64,000 nt of DNA from Puccinia triticina. Its lineage: Eukaryota > Basidiomycota > Pucciniomycetes > Pucciniales > Pucciniaceae. Each line of letters begins with the position of its first letter. The stretch's first letter is position 1. Positions 10,153-21,125 of the stretch are shown here, piece by piece. The notes under the pieces are model-generated. The model did no database searches, was not told the DNA's origin, and saw only the letters and a list, made by a program, of their open reading frames with translations. The translations under genes and the position numbers were made by a program. The stretch covers positions 4,650,001 to 4,714,000 of the forward strand of contig NC_070572.1 of NCBI RefSeq assembly GCF_026914185.1, written 5' to 3'.

Positions 10153-10973
10153 TAGGGATGTAAATAGGTTGGGTTTGGTTCAAAAAATGGTGCCCCAACC
10201 CAACCCAAACTGAGCACTGGGTTGGGTTAGGTCGGGACAAAACTGCAAATGTACTGCCCAAACCCAAGGCCCATTAATGAGGAGTTGGGTCCGGGTTGGG
10301 TTTGGGTTGGATCTTGGGCCTACCCCAGTTGTTCTACATAAATGCATGCCAAATTTTTAGTACGTGCACATCAAAAAAGTCCCACACAGGTGTGTACACC
10401 ATCCTTTTTTGGCGTACAGGGACATGTACGCCAAGACACCCCGGACATTTAATCAAAGTCCAGCACACTGGGAGAAATACATACCTCCTGGTGGGCTGGA
10501 CTTTGACAAGCTTGCCGTGAGTATCCTTCCCGGTGAGCTGGTCAAAGTCCAGCTTGCCAAGAGTTATGTAGTCCTCTTGGCGAGCTGGTACAAATCCGTC
10601 TCTCAGAGAGGTATTTATTCCTCTCAGTGAGCTGCTCAATTGAGTCTAGCTCTCCGGGAGGTATGTATTCCTCTTGGCGAGGCTCTCAAAGTCTGTCTTG
10701 CCAAGAGGTAAATATGTATACCTCTTGGCAAGCTGATTGAGAATGTACTTCTGGGTTGGAATGAAGTGTGGATAGCCTCATTTTGGGTCACAATTGGGTT
10801 CATGGGCCAACCCAAATGGTGAAAACCCTGCGCAAACCCAACCCAATTATCTAAATGGGTCTCAATGGGTTGGGTTGGTTTTTTAAAGAGAGGCCTGAAG
10901 GCTGCCCAAAACCAACCCAGAACCCATTGGGCCTTGGGTCTTTCCGGGTTGACCCAACCCGTTTAAATCCCTA
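10153..10973. mobile_element. Miniature element with CCCAACCC-rich subterminal repeats
   Basis: The left end TAGGGATGTAAATAGGTTGG and the right end (complement TAGGGATTTAAACGGGTTGG) match at most positions. The flanks CCTGTACA and CCAGTACA are an 8-bp duplication with one change. GGGTTGGG/CCCAACCC words crowd both subterminal regions. The centre (about 10430-10740) holds a further array of imperfect palindromes around CTTGGCGAGCTGG. The element sits inside the palindrome repeat described at 8293. Confidence 0.8.
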
Positions 10974-11195
10974 CCAGTACAGATGGACCCACTCAATGTA
11001 TGGTCCATACCACTACCAGCCATCAAGAGGGTTGTGTACTCTTGATGACCCATCTGTAACGGCCATTGAGAGGATTGTGTCCTCTTGATGACTGGATCTG
11101 CCATTGAGATAGTGGTGCCCTCTCTCTTGATGACCAGTCTGTACCAGCCATTGAGAGGGTTGAGTCCTCTCAATGACCAGTGTGAGAATAAAAGC
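10974..11195. repeat. Second block of the short-palindrome array
   Basis: Four palindromes of the CATCAAGAGGGTTGTGTACT...CTTGATG type follow one another between about 11022 and 11182 with spacers resembling GACCAGTCTGTACCAGC. The sequence continues the array at 10110-10152, which the miniature element at 10153-10973 interrupts. Confidence 0.7.
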
Positions 11196-11252
11196 TGTTT
11201 GGTGGTTAGAAAATTCCACTAGCCGCCTCCTTCAAGAATATATGTGTCCAGG

Positions 11253-11675
11253 CAATGATGGGAAGTTATGTTATCCAGTTTGCCTAGATGTCATTCAGTT
11301 ATCCAGTCCTATGTGGTGTAAAATTCAACATAAATTGAATCTGTGGGTGTCAAGAGAAAGGTATAATGTTGTTTAACAATATGGAACCCAATTTATTCCA
11401 AGGAAATCCTCTTTTTGATGTTAAAATAATGCTTTTGTGACCAAATATCAGTTATCTGGTCTAAGCTACCCAGATAACTGATTTTTGGTCACAAAAGTGA
11501 TATTTCAACATCAAAAATAGGAGTATATTCAAAAAAAGTGGGACCATACTGTTAATCAACATTCAGCCTTTCTTTTGACACCCACAGATTCAATTTATGT
11601 TGGATTTCACACCCCAGAGGACTGGATAACTAAATTACACCTAGGCAAACTGGATAACGTAACTTCCCATTGTTG
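11253..11675. mobile_element. Foldback element with long inverted repeats
   Basis: CAATGATGGGAAGTTATG at the left pairs with the complement of CGTAACTTCCCATTGTTG at the right. The pairing continues for about 130-150 bases (TTATCCAGTTTGCCTAG, ATTGAATCTGTGGGTGTC). A second palindrome, AGTTATCTGG / CCAGATAACT, marks the centre. The flanks GTCCAGG and GTCCGGG are a probable imperfect duplication. Confidence 0.75.
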
Positions 11676-12280
11676 GTCCGGGCTGAGTGATTATTGGTGT
11701 CTCGGCTCTGCACTGCTACTTTCTGCTAGCCTTCAGCGCTCCTCAACAAACCTGATCTATAGCGTAATAATCCGCACTCCGCAAGCACAAATCCGCAAGT
11801 AATCTCTGTAAGCAAAAGATAAGGTCACATAAAACTCTCCTAATACGCTAGTACGTCTATAAGTGTAAGTACAGTGATGAGTAATAAGTAAGATGATGGA
11901 AAAAGAAAAGAGAAGAGAAACTGTGAACCTTTCCTCCATGCAATTTGCCGTTGCCACCCAATCCCGCAGATCCAACATTTTCCCGCACTAATCCGTCAGC
12001 TCCGCCCGGTTTCCCCCACATCACTATCCCCAACTCCGCTCCTCTCCAATGCCCTCTTTCTAGCCCCTGTCAGTCAGTCTCTTGCCACCACCTCCGCCCC
12101 AGCTCCACTAGCTGGTGGAACCTGTTTTGGCTGCCTTGGCTTACCTGCTGAAGCGCCGCTGGAATGTATTGGCACATTCAATGAATTGTATTGTTAGTAC
12201 ATCTGTGTGCCAATGTGCTACACTACTTTTCAATTATTGTGTAACAGACCCCCATTACAATACACTGTATATGCCTCTAC
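11676..12280. other. Unclassified intergenic sequence
   Basis: No gene supported. A C-rich stretch at about 11945-12120 has no recognisable protein in any frame. Confidence 0.4.
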
Positions 12281-12514
12281 AATACATGCACTGCCAGCAT
12301 ATTTGGCTGGGTTTAAGTCATCCTATTTTAACTGGGATGAACTCAACCAATTTAAACTTGGTTTATCTCAACCAATTAAATATAAACCCAAGGGGGGTAC
12401 CTTGAATTTATATTTCATCAGTTGAGATCACACAAGTTTAAATTAGTTGAGTGCATTCCAGTTTAACTGGGATAACCTCAGCCAAGCCATTTATATTGCT
12501 GGCAGTGATGTATT
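12281..12514. mobile_element. Palindromic miniature element (CTGCCAGCATATTTGGCTGG ends)
   Basis: AATACATGCACTGCCAGCA on the left mirrors TGCTGGCAGTGATGTATT on the right, with one extra base. Inside, CCCAGTTAAACTGG-like sequence is also symmetrical. One end of the same family (CCCAGCCAAATATGCTGGCAGT) reappears at about 38127. No coding capacity. Confidence 0.7.
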
Positions 12515-13269
12515 TTAATGGTTAAATTGTTGCCGGTCTGTACCCACCATCAAGAGGGTTGTGTACTCTTGATGACCGTGGTATAAAAGGTCAAGATATG
12601 TATGCAGACCTGTGATCAAAAGAAGAGCAAAAAGCAGGGAGAGAAAACAGTCAAGAGACAGAGAGGTGTACCTCTGAGATACACAAGGTTCAGTGAAAAA
12701 GGGTACTTACTAACTGTCAATATCCTTGGTGCCTGTGACGGAAGGTGTACTGGGAGTATAGTGGCCTTTTGGTTGGTGATCCTAGGGTGTCTGGGGGTAT
12801 GGTTCTTGTTGTCTGAGGTCTGCACATCCCTCTGATGCATGGGGGATCCTCACTTCAAAAATTTTCACAGTTTGCTTATGTAATTACTATAAGAATACAG
12901 ACCTTGGCAAACAGCACAATCTCAGGAAAGTGCCACAAACCAAAAAAGCTGTGGAATCAGGTAAGCAAATCAAACCTCCTTCTGCAGCCCAAGCTGCTTG
13001 TGCAGGTGGAAAACTGACTCCATCAGAAGTGATGATAGCAGGTACATCCACCAAAAACAGCAAGATCTGAAAAACGTTGTGGTGATCCAGATCTGTTGCT
13101 CGCAACAAAACTGCCAAAACCTCAACTTCCAACCTAAAATACTTGCATATGTTTGAATTTTATTACAGAAATAGACTCTACATACAAATTTAACCCTAGT
13201 CACTAACTTCAACTACCCAGCTAGCTTTAGAAGGTATTTACAATTATAGGTTTAGTACAGGCCATACTG
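12515..13269. other. Unclassified; one more short palindrome
   Basis: CATCAAGAGGGTTGTGTACT-CTTGATG at 12550-12577 belongs to the palindrome family described at 8293. The rest holds no recognisable gene. Confidence 0.45.
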
Positions 13270-13923
13270 CAACGGTGGGCCGCTACACTAAATTTAGTCA
13301 GTAGTTCTGTAAGGGTTCTATGAACCCTCACTGATGGCGACAACAAAAGGGCACGGGAGCAAGGCAGAAAGCCTTTGAGGTTCTAGTTCAAAATTTTGGG
13401 GCTATATTTCAAAGACTAGTCAAGAGAGATTAGATCTCTCTGGCTAGATACACAGACAAAACAAAAGGGAAAAAGGGGAAGAAGGAAAAGGTGCTCACCT
13501 AGTTAAGAGAGATTAGATCTCTGCTTGACTAGGGAAGAGCGGGGTCGAGTCTAAGTATGAGTCTCGCAGGGGGTTTAGGTTTAGGTGATCCCATAACCCC
13601 TCGTGTGGAGTCCCAATGTCAAGGGGGGCTTCACAAGTTCAGCGCAGTGTAGCAGATCTAAACTAAAAATGACAGGGTTTTCTGTTAGCGGGAAGTGTTT
13701 GCCCGCTACCGCTAATAGGCACCCCTTGAAACTAAAAGGCCTCTATTGCTGCTATCAGCGCTAGCAGTGCTATTCAACCGCTAAAAAAGCTGATAGCGCT
13801 TTTAGCGCCCATTAGTGTAGCCTAGCGGCCCGTAGCGGGTGCTACAGCTAACGGCACTGTGTCAGGAGCTACACAAAGCTAAACTATCCGCTAGTTTAGT
13901 GTTAGCGTAGCGGCCCACCGTTG
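13270..13923. mobile_element. Miniature element with CAACGGTGGGCCGC ends
   Basis: CAACGGTGGGCCGCTACACT is mirrored at the right end with one difference (GTAGCGGCCCACCGTTG). The subterminal sequence is full of TAGCGGC / GCCGCTA words, like the element at 7564-7878. The centre (about 13420-13640) has a duplicated GAGAGATTAGATCTCT palindrome and a purine-rich GTCAAGGGGGGCTTCAC tract. No flanking duplication was found, so the exact ends are uncertain. Confidence 0.65.
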
Positions 13924-15085
13924 TATCTAGGTAGAAATTAACACAAATTATAAAATTATGTATATATATAAGAGCATAGTCATATTTACTAGTTTAGGCA
14001 GGCCTCCACTATTAGCTACAGATCATTCACGCAACCTGCATGTTTGTAACTGAAGCAACTTGGCCTACACTCAACAACTCAACAGATTCATGAAGACCTT
14101 ACATTGATGCATGCAGTCAGCACACCTCCACTTGGCAGTGCAACAAACCTAGGTGGCCCTTGCGTTAAAATTTACAAAGTGCACATTGTCATGCGGAAAA
14201 TCAATTCAAGTTATGCACACCTAGCAGAAGGCAGTGCAATCCAAAGGTTCACCACCAGCAGAAATGACTCAAGTGCAGCCCTCACCAGAAAAAATAGCTC
14301 AGAAAAGAATATATAAGGAGGCCCTCCTCCCACCATTTTGCCATGATCACCCAGGCACCCCAGCTCAGTGGTCAACAGTCATCATTTTGGCATCATCACC
14401 AAGGCCCTCCAGCTCAGTGGTCATCAAACATCAACATAGAACTCTCATATCACACACTACTATCACTTCTCTCTGCTAAACCATAAAACCCAACAAAAAC
14501 AGATTCTCACTTAATTATATTCTTTGCCTTTCTCACCATATAGAGGTTGTATAAGCATCTTGTACTTGGAAAAACTGATCTAGGTCTGATAGAGACTACT
14601 ACACACAAGTTTTCTCTGTCATAAAGTCACACCACAACAATAAATAAGTTTGTTTTCATAATTATGTGTATTATAATAGAGGGGAAGGTCTTTCAAACCA
14701 CCTGTAACAGTAGTATTACTTAGCTGGAATATAAAGATGAACAATTGAGACTCGGGTACCTGTTGGCACCCGGGTACCTGCTTGTTTTTTTGCCAAAACC
14801 AACACCTCACTTTGCACCTGGCACCGCTTGGAGGGTACCAGCGGTACTTTTGGCAGGTACCCCTTGTGACATTTTTTGTATTTATCTATCTCAAAATTGG
14901 CTTTACTTTTCAGACATGAGTAAGTACTTATTTATCTTCTTTATCAACAATTTAATCGAACGTATCAGCTAATTATAGAATAATAACATCTAATCAAACA
15001 AGCAGGGCTCCTGGATCAATCGTCATCCACAACAATAGTCTTTCTTTTTGACTTCTTTGAAGTCTTATTGGAATGAAGAATTTGT
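13924..15085. other. Unclassified, possible old LTR
   Basis: A TATATAAGGAGGCCC box at about 14309 is followed by a partly duplicated segment (CCCAGCTCAGTGGTCA / CTCCAGCTCAGTGGTCA), the look of an LTR promoter; a similar box lies at 38655. At 14750-14870 GGGTACC words cluster, resembling the subterminal region of the hAT element at 21126, so this may be the end of the degenerate hAT copy that follows. Confidence 0.35.
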
Positions 15086-17756
15086 TCTTTCCACAAGGCC
15101 AAAACCCAATTCTTTGATCATATTATTCTTGGAGTAGAATGCCACAGTCATTCCTCTGCTTATCAAGTGGGCTCCAAGTCTATGCCACTTTGAAGAAAAG
15201 TAATCCCGACCAAAGCTAAATGCTCTCTCAACGTCAACGGATGTTGCTACAGAATTGAGAGAAAAATCAGAACAGATGCAGTAAAAAACATCATCTTTGA
15301 CTCACCTGGACAGCTTAATATATCCAGTTCCATGTTGACGAGGCCACCATCCATGCTCCCCGAGCTCTTCTGGTGAAGCCACCACTTTATGGGGTTGACC
15401 GGTTTGTTTCCATCCAGGATAAGTCCTCCTGCTAGCCAGTCATCAAATGTGTCGGTCGAACAGTTTCCACTTTGGGCAGCAGCATCATCACCCAGACCGG
15501 CGAGCATACTGTTCCTGGGCTGTGGATAGATACGGAATATATTAAGATGAGATTTTGTCTTTCCTATAGATCTAAGCTTGTGGTTTACCTTTGAAGTCAA
15601 AGCCGGGGCAGTCAAGCAATGAGTCGGTTTTTTCAGCTTGTAAAAAGAATCCCACATTTCCCGCGCTAGATGTATGGCTTTGGCGATCCATTCGGGTTCC
15701 CATTTTGCCAACTTGAAGTACTTGTCCTTGAATGAAGGGTGAATCACTGAAATAGAATATTTTAAGTGAGAAATTAAAGTACAAGGAAAAAGAAAAGGAT
15801 GCTTGTACTTAAAAATGGCAATTCTGTACAGAGGGGATGTGTCGGTTAAGCTGTAGTACTTGTTTGTAATTTTTAATCCATGTCAACAGGCATTTCTCAG
15901 CGCTGGAGGGTATTTTCAATCACTGATAATTGTCAATAGGTGTTTGGTAATTTGGTCAATGTAGATAACTATGTTAGCTAAGCGAGCAGATCCTGCATTG
16001 GAGACTTGAAGGGTTAAATCATGGAAAATCCCAAGGACGTTGACCAAATCGGATGCCAATTTAATATCCGATTGATCCATGTGATGCTTGCGCTCAAGAC
16101 CATGTTGTTTATGGCACTGCCACTCAACACTTTAAATATGGTGTATCAGAAGATTGAGTCGGTCAGTCAATCTAATCTTACTCAAGTGGCAGGAGGAGGA
16201 CCTACACAGCATCTTCTCACCAAACAATGCTTTTCATTTGATAGAATGTGGAGTTCCATTGGGTCCAAACGTCTCTTTCCACATTATGTGGAGTGTGGCA
16301 CTCTTTTTCTTGGCAAATATCTATGAACTCAGCTTTGGAATTAAGAGAGTACCTTGATTTCTTCGCAATTCGACAAAACTGCAGCAGACATGTAGTATGT
16401 TAGATGAAACTCAATCATTTGAAATGAATGGAGACGGGTTATTATACCTTAGCCAATGTCAGTTTACAAGTATTGGTTGTATAATAATCTCCTTTGTCTT
16501 CTTCACTAGCTTGTCCAATGTCGGCCTCATTGAGAGAATTGTTCTTGTCATCATCTTGTCCAGGAATACTTTGAAGCTCGCTATGTTCATCGCTATCTCC
16601 ATCTAATAATGAGGTGGAATGATCCCCACCGGTGTGGGAAAAGCTAAAGTAGAAATCATTAAAGAAACAGGTCAACAATCGGAACTGCAGGAGGAGGAAT
16701 TAGATTTGAGATTACCCTTGGATTTGTTCCTCAGCATCTCCATCTTCAAACTGTGACTCATCCGAGTCAAAATCAGCAGAATTAGCTCTTCCATTAGCAG
16801 ATTTCTTTTGCTTTTGAGTACCAAATGGCCGGAGGATCTCCTGGACTATTAAATTCAGTACGTGCGCAAAACATTGGATCCAGTGCGTCTTGCCCCTAAA
16901 CCTTGTCCTATTGAGCTTTTTGAGCTCCTTCACCATCACCTTGTTGTTTTTTGCGTTGTTGCTCACAAGACCACAGATCTAAACATTAAATTGTTAGGTT
17001 AGCCTTCAAGATGTACCAAAGAAATGTATAATAATAATAAAGCCTGACTCACCCAATCCTGAATGCCAAATTTATCTGCAACCAAAGCAACGGTCTTGGC
17101 CAAGTACTTGCCAGTGTGTCTCTGAGAAAGCCAAAGAAAGTCAAGAGGCATGGCCTCTAGACTTATATAGTCAGTTCCAACCACTGCTAATTGGTAGACA
17201 ACTACTCCCAAGATGTCAAATCCGTTTGGTGACTGCCAAGTGTCAACTCCTAGATATAAAGAGCCTTTGTGTTCCTACAGATAGGATAGACAGTAAAGAT
17301 TAGAAAGCTATAAAAAATTGAAATAATACTAGAGAGACCAACTCTTAAGACACCACGGTATTTATTTTGTATTGCTGAATAAAGCATGTGAATACTCTTT
17401 GAAACATCCTGCGGTCTTGGTAAATTCCTGAGGACTGTGGGATGGAGTATTGCCTTTTAGCTTGCGTTGGCAATCGCCGAGAAAGGCCTCGCAGCTTCAG
17501 CGCACCATATTGCGCATAGTTGGGGAACCTAAATTGAAGTGTTCAGCCCCATTGGTTTCTGATATCAAACAAAGGCCCTTTGGCCATACCTCCTTAGCTT
17601 GCAGCTCGCCAGTTCCGGTAATTCCTAGAATACCCAGCAATTGAGTGGATTCTGTTTGCCGTTGTTTCCGGGTGCACAGTAATGCATGCTTGTTGAGATT
17701 TCTACAAGATGAGTCTGAGGTCAGACGACTAATTCTGGTGCCGCATCTAGAGCCAA
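15086..17756 (-). pseudogene. hAT transposase, degenerate copy
   Basis: Reading leftward from 17756, the pieces follow the order of a BED/hATC transposase. There is a BED-type CRNLNKH segment, AIWCAEAARPFSAIA, the block SLYLGVDTWQSPNGF, then LVSNNAKNNKVM with IQCFAHVLNLIVQEIL, WNSTFYQMKSIVW, and finally IKWWLHQ and SVDVERAFSFGRDYF of the dimerisation domain near 15100-15230. It aligns block by block with the copy at 21333-24526. The frame is broken by stops, including TGA at 16217-16219 just after SIVW. The N-terminal end beyond 17756 is not recognisable. It is a non-functional relative of the complete element downstream. Confidence 0.8.
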
Positions 17757-20573
17757 GAAAGAATCAAAATCAAATAAGCTCGTTTAATTTAAACAAGAAG
17801 CTTACAGTTTGCACGGGGTTTCTGTACCTGACACAGTCAGGACCAGGTATCTTAGGGGGCTCAACCGGTGTGGTGGAAGCCCCTGTCTGTCAGCCTGCAG
17901 GCCGACGGTGTGTGGGACAAAAAAAGGAGGATTTCACAGAGAGCTGAGCTCCTCTGCTGACCTAGGAATCTCCTCCAAGCAGGACATAAACCTTGGCTGC
18001 TCGGGGACTGTGAGTGGGGTTCAAGGCGCTAAACCCACTCCCTGCAGTGTTTGATGGGCAGGCGGGTGGGTCAAAAAAGAAAAATAGGATCTGAGTACCT
18101 GAGTACGAGTAGCAAATGTAGAGTGGGAGCTAGGAGACAATACCTAGCCTGCTCTCTATTTGCTGATGAGGCCTTCTTGAGAAGGCTGCTGCTCTCTGGT
18201 GGATCCAGGGAGTCGGACCATCCTTGGGCAGAGCTTTCTGAGTCACATACTATCTCATGATGCTTGACTAGCTCTCCTGCAGCTTGTGGCTGCTCTAGCC
18301 CTATAGAGTCTCTCATTGACATGGGAGACTCTGGAGCTAGAATTCTGGCTTGGCCTCTGGATACTGTGGACCTTGGAGCTATGCTCTGCCGGTAACCTCC
18401 CAGGAAACTTCTACATTTTTCCAAAAAAGCTCTTCATAAAGGCCATAAAATAGGCTCTCAAGTTTTTTAAAAATTCTATTGGGAATCCAAATTCATCCAA
18501 TGGTAACTTCCTGTCAGAATATGAGGGCCTTCCAGAATTGTCTCAGAGCATCAAAAGCCAGATTTACCTGCAAAAACCTAGACTGGAGGACTTCACATTG
18601 TCTAAAAGGCTTGATTTAGAGGAGGCCGCTAAATCTTGTTTGCTGGTGAAAACAGGATGTCAATCAATTTTCACCAGCCAGTCAGGTTTAGCCTGTCCCT
18701 CTAGGCTCTAGATTAAGCATTTTAGCCAACGGGAAGTCCTCCACTTTTTGGGTCTGTACCAATACCTGAAAGAGCCCCAGATGTGACAGGAAGCTATCCA
18801 ATAAGGGGGTTCATGTAAGGTGGATTTCCAAACCATCTGCTGCTTTTGCTTATCCTGAGAAAACTACAAGGTTTTGGTGGGCAGCAAGCAATTCACCCTA
18901 ACTTAGCTAAGTTCCTCTGTAACAGGCTCTGTACCACATTGTGACAAGTATTTTACCACTCTACAGTTAGGAGGGAGGTACTTGGTTAATTTAGCAATTC
19001 ACCACACATACATAAAACTTAGCCCCGTTTGGACACACTGGTATACATCATAAACAGGGCAAAATTATGACGCACAACCAAACTCCCCCCCCCCCCCCCC
19101 TCCTGCTGCCTGTTGTAACCCTGAGAGGGGTTACTCAAGAGGCCATTGTTGGGAGAGTTTTTGGCATTGTTGTCGTTGTTGTCGTCTTTGTCATTGGCGG
19201 TTGGACAGAGTGTGGGAGGGAAGGAAGAATGATCAATCCAGCCAGGAGGTCTTGCTGAGGTTATTTTTTGTTCTTTTGTTTGTTTTTTGAGCTTGTTGGT
19301 GCATGGTTGATGCAGTATGATGCTGAGTAGAGGTTGACGGTTGCATGGGAGTTTGTCAGTGTGATGGGTTGCAATTCAGTTTGACATGGATTGTAAAATT
19401 GAATCTCAGGGTCCAAAAAAGCTCATTTGCATAGCTTATTTCACAACACATAATGGATTGCAAATAAATAGTTTGTGAAATTTGATTGTGACATCTTAAC
19501 CTTGACATGTGAGAGTTTCAAAACATAGTTCGTGAATCTACTCTATGCACATGCCAGACACAAAATTACAAACCATGTTTTGCATACTATCTATTTACAA
19601 CTGTCAAAACTAGGAGCATGAGTTGTAAAATTATATCACAACCCTAGGTAAGTAGAATTTTACAACTGATCCATTTTACAACCCATATGGGTTGTAAAAA
19701 ATGGTTTGCAAAATTAACTTACCCCTTTGAATAATGCTTGTATTTTTTCTCAAATTTTCTGTTTTCATTATGTACTTAACTTTATTTTAAAATTCACACC
19801 AAACTGTAGAAACCACACTCAACTTTAATTTTAAACCAAAGCTTGAGATAGACTTCCGCCTGGGATATCTTTGTGTAACAACCCAGCGCTTGATTGGCCC
19901 CTCCCTGCCTGATCCATAGCAGCAGAGGGCAACAGCCAATGGTCATGGGTAGTGGATGATTGTTGCAATTCAACTTCTGGAATCTTATCTCACAAGAGAA
20001 AGAACCTAGGTGAGTTGTACAAAGAGTACATACCCTCAAGGTTTAGAATAAAATGATTAATTATCATTTATGTTGTAGATTTGAAATGTTCTGATTTAGA
20101 ACAATTGATTGGCAACAAAAGAAGAGCAAAGTGCTCTCAGCAGAGTGATATCATTGTCTATGATGATTGTTGGCAATCATCGAACTCAAAGTGAGTTCAT
20201 GATAGAGATGTTGCGCACGGAAGAAGAGAACTAACATTCTCTAATCATCCAAACAACAATTCTCACTAGTCATTCAATACTCACCAAACGCAAACATCCT
20301 GGTCTCATCAATTGTATAAGCTCACCTGATAGTGAGTGATGTGCAATAATGAGGAATGGATTAGTTTGTTTACTGACAAACAGTTATTACTATTTTTGAT
20401 CAGCCGTTACTCAGGTAGAGAAACAGTAGCTTACTGATTAAAGCTCTAGCAATTATAACTCATATTATTATCAAGTAAAGCACATCAACACCTAATCATT
20501 CATTCCATATTGAAATCAAAGCTGACCAAAATGATCATTATTTCTTTTAAAAGGAATTCTTATTCAACAGTTA
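17757..20573. other. Unclassified repeat-rich sequence
   Basis: No gene supported. An open frame on the minus strand at 18071-18424 has Ser/Glu-rich low-complexity content without a recognisable domain. A run of about 14 C residues lies at 19087-19100. Several dispersed GTTGTAAAAT / ATTTTACAAC words occur at 19380-19720. Confidence 0.4.
18594..18743. mobile_element. Miniature element of the GAGGACTTC family
   Basis: TGGAGGACTTC and GAAGTCCTCCA are inverted complements 150 bp apart, and TGGTGAAAA / TTTTCACCA form an inner palindrome. The ends match those of the element at 9869-10012. No target duplication is visible. Confidence 0.55.
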
Positions 20574-20770
20574 AGGTGTTCAAAGTTGAAATCATAAAAT
20601 TATTAATACATAAAATCATAAAATCATAAAACTTTCAAGTGATGATTTCCTATGTACCATTCTAGAAATGTTGCTGAAATTTGAGTGTTTGGGTGGCACA
20701 TATTTTTTTCTGTCTAGAATTTTATGATTTCATGGTGTTATGATTTTATGCAAGTCAACTTTGAACACCC
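20574..20770. mobile_element. Small TA-flanked miniature element
   Basis: AGGTGTTCAAAGTTGA and TCAACTTTGAACACCC are inverted repeats with one terminal difference, each flanked by TA. The interior is built from ATCATAAAAT repeats and their complement. The length (197 bp) and TA target fit a Stowaway/mariner-type element. Confidence 0.75.
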
Positions 20771-20773
20771 TAA

Positions 20774-21117
20774 GTGTGGTATTTCATCTCTTAAACACAG
20801 AGCAAGATAGCTTGCAGAGATTATCTGCCTTTAAGGTACAATTAACTCTTTTCATTATAAATTGTATTATATAGAACTTATACTAAGGAATAAAACCTTT
20901 AAGTTCTCTGAAATCTTTCAATCATGGGGTCAAGAATGGGATCTGGTTCCAAATATGAGCTTGGATTTTCTCTAACCCAACTTCTATAGACCGCCTACTG
21001 GAGGAAATTGGCTTTGGATTTGGCCTTGGGCCTCATCTGACATCTGTCAAGATGCACCTCACCAAGGGATATGAAAATTATGGAGTCAACCTTGGTAAAC
21101 AAAACAGAAAAATTGAG
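20774..21117. other. Intergenic, nothing recognised
   Basis: AT-rich sequence between two mobile elements; no gene or repeat structure was identified. Confidence 0.4.
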
Positions 21118-21125
21118 AAAATATC

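Noticed and set aside
18071..18424. 117-codon minus-strand ORF as a gene
   Set aside because: Composition is low-complexity, no domain is recognisable, there is no supporting splice structure and it lies in repeat sequence.
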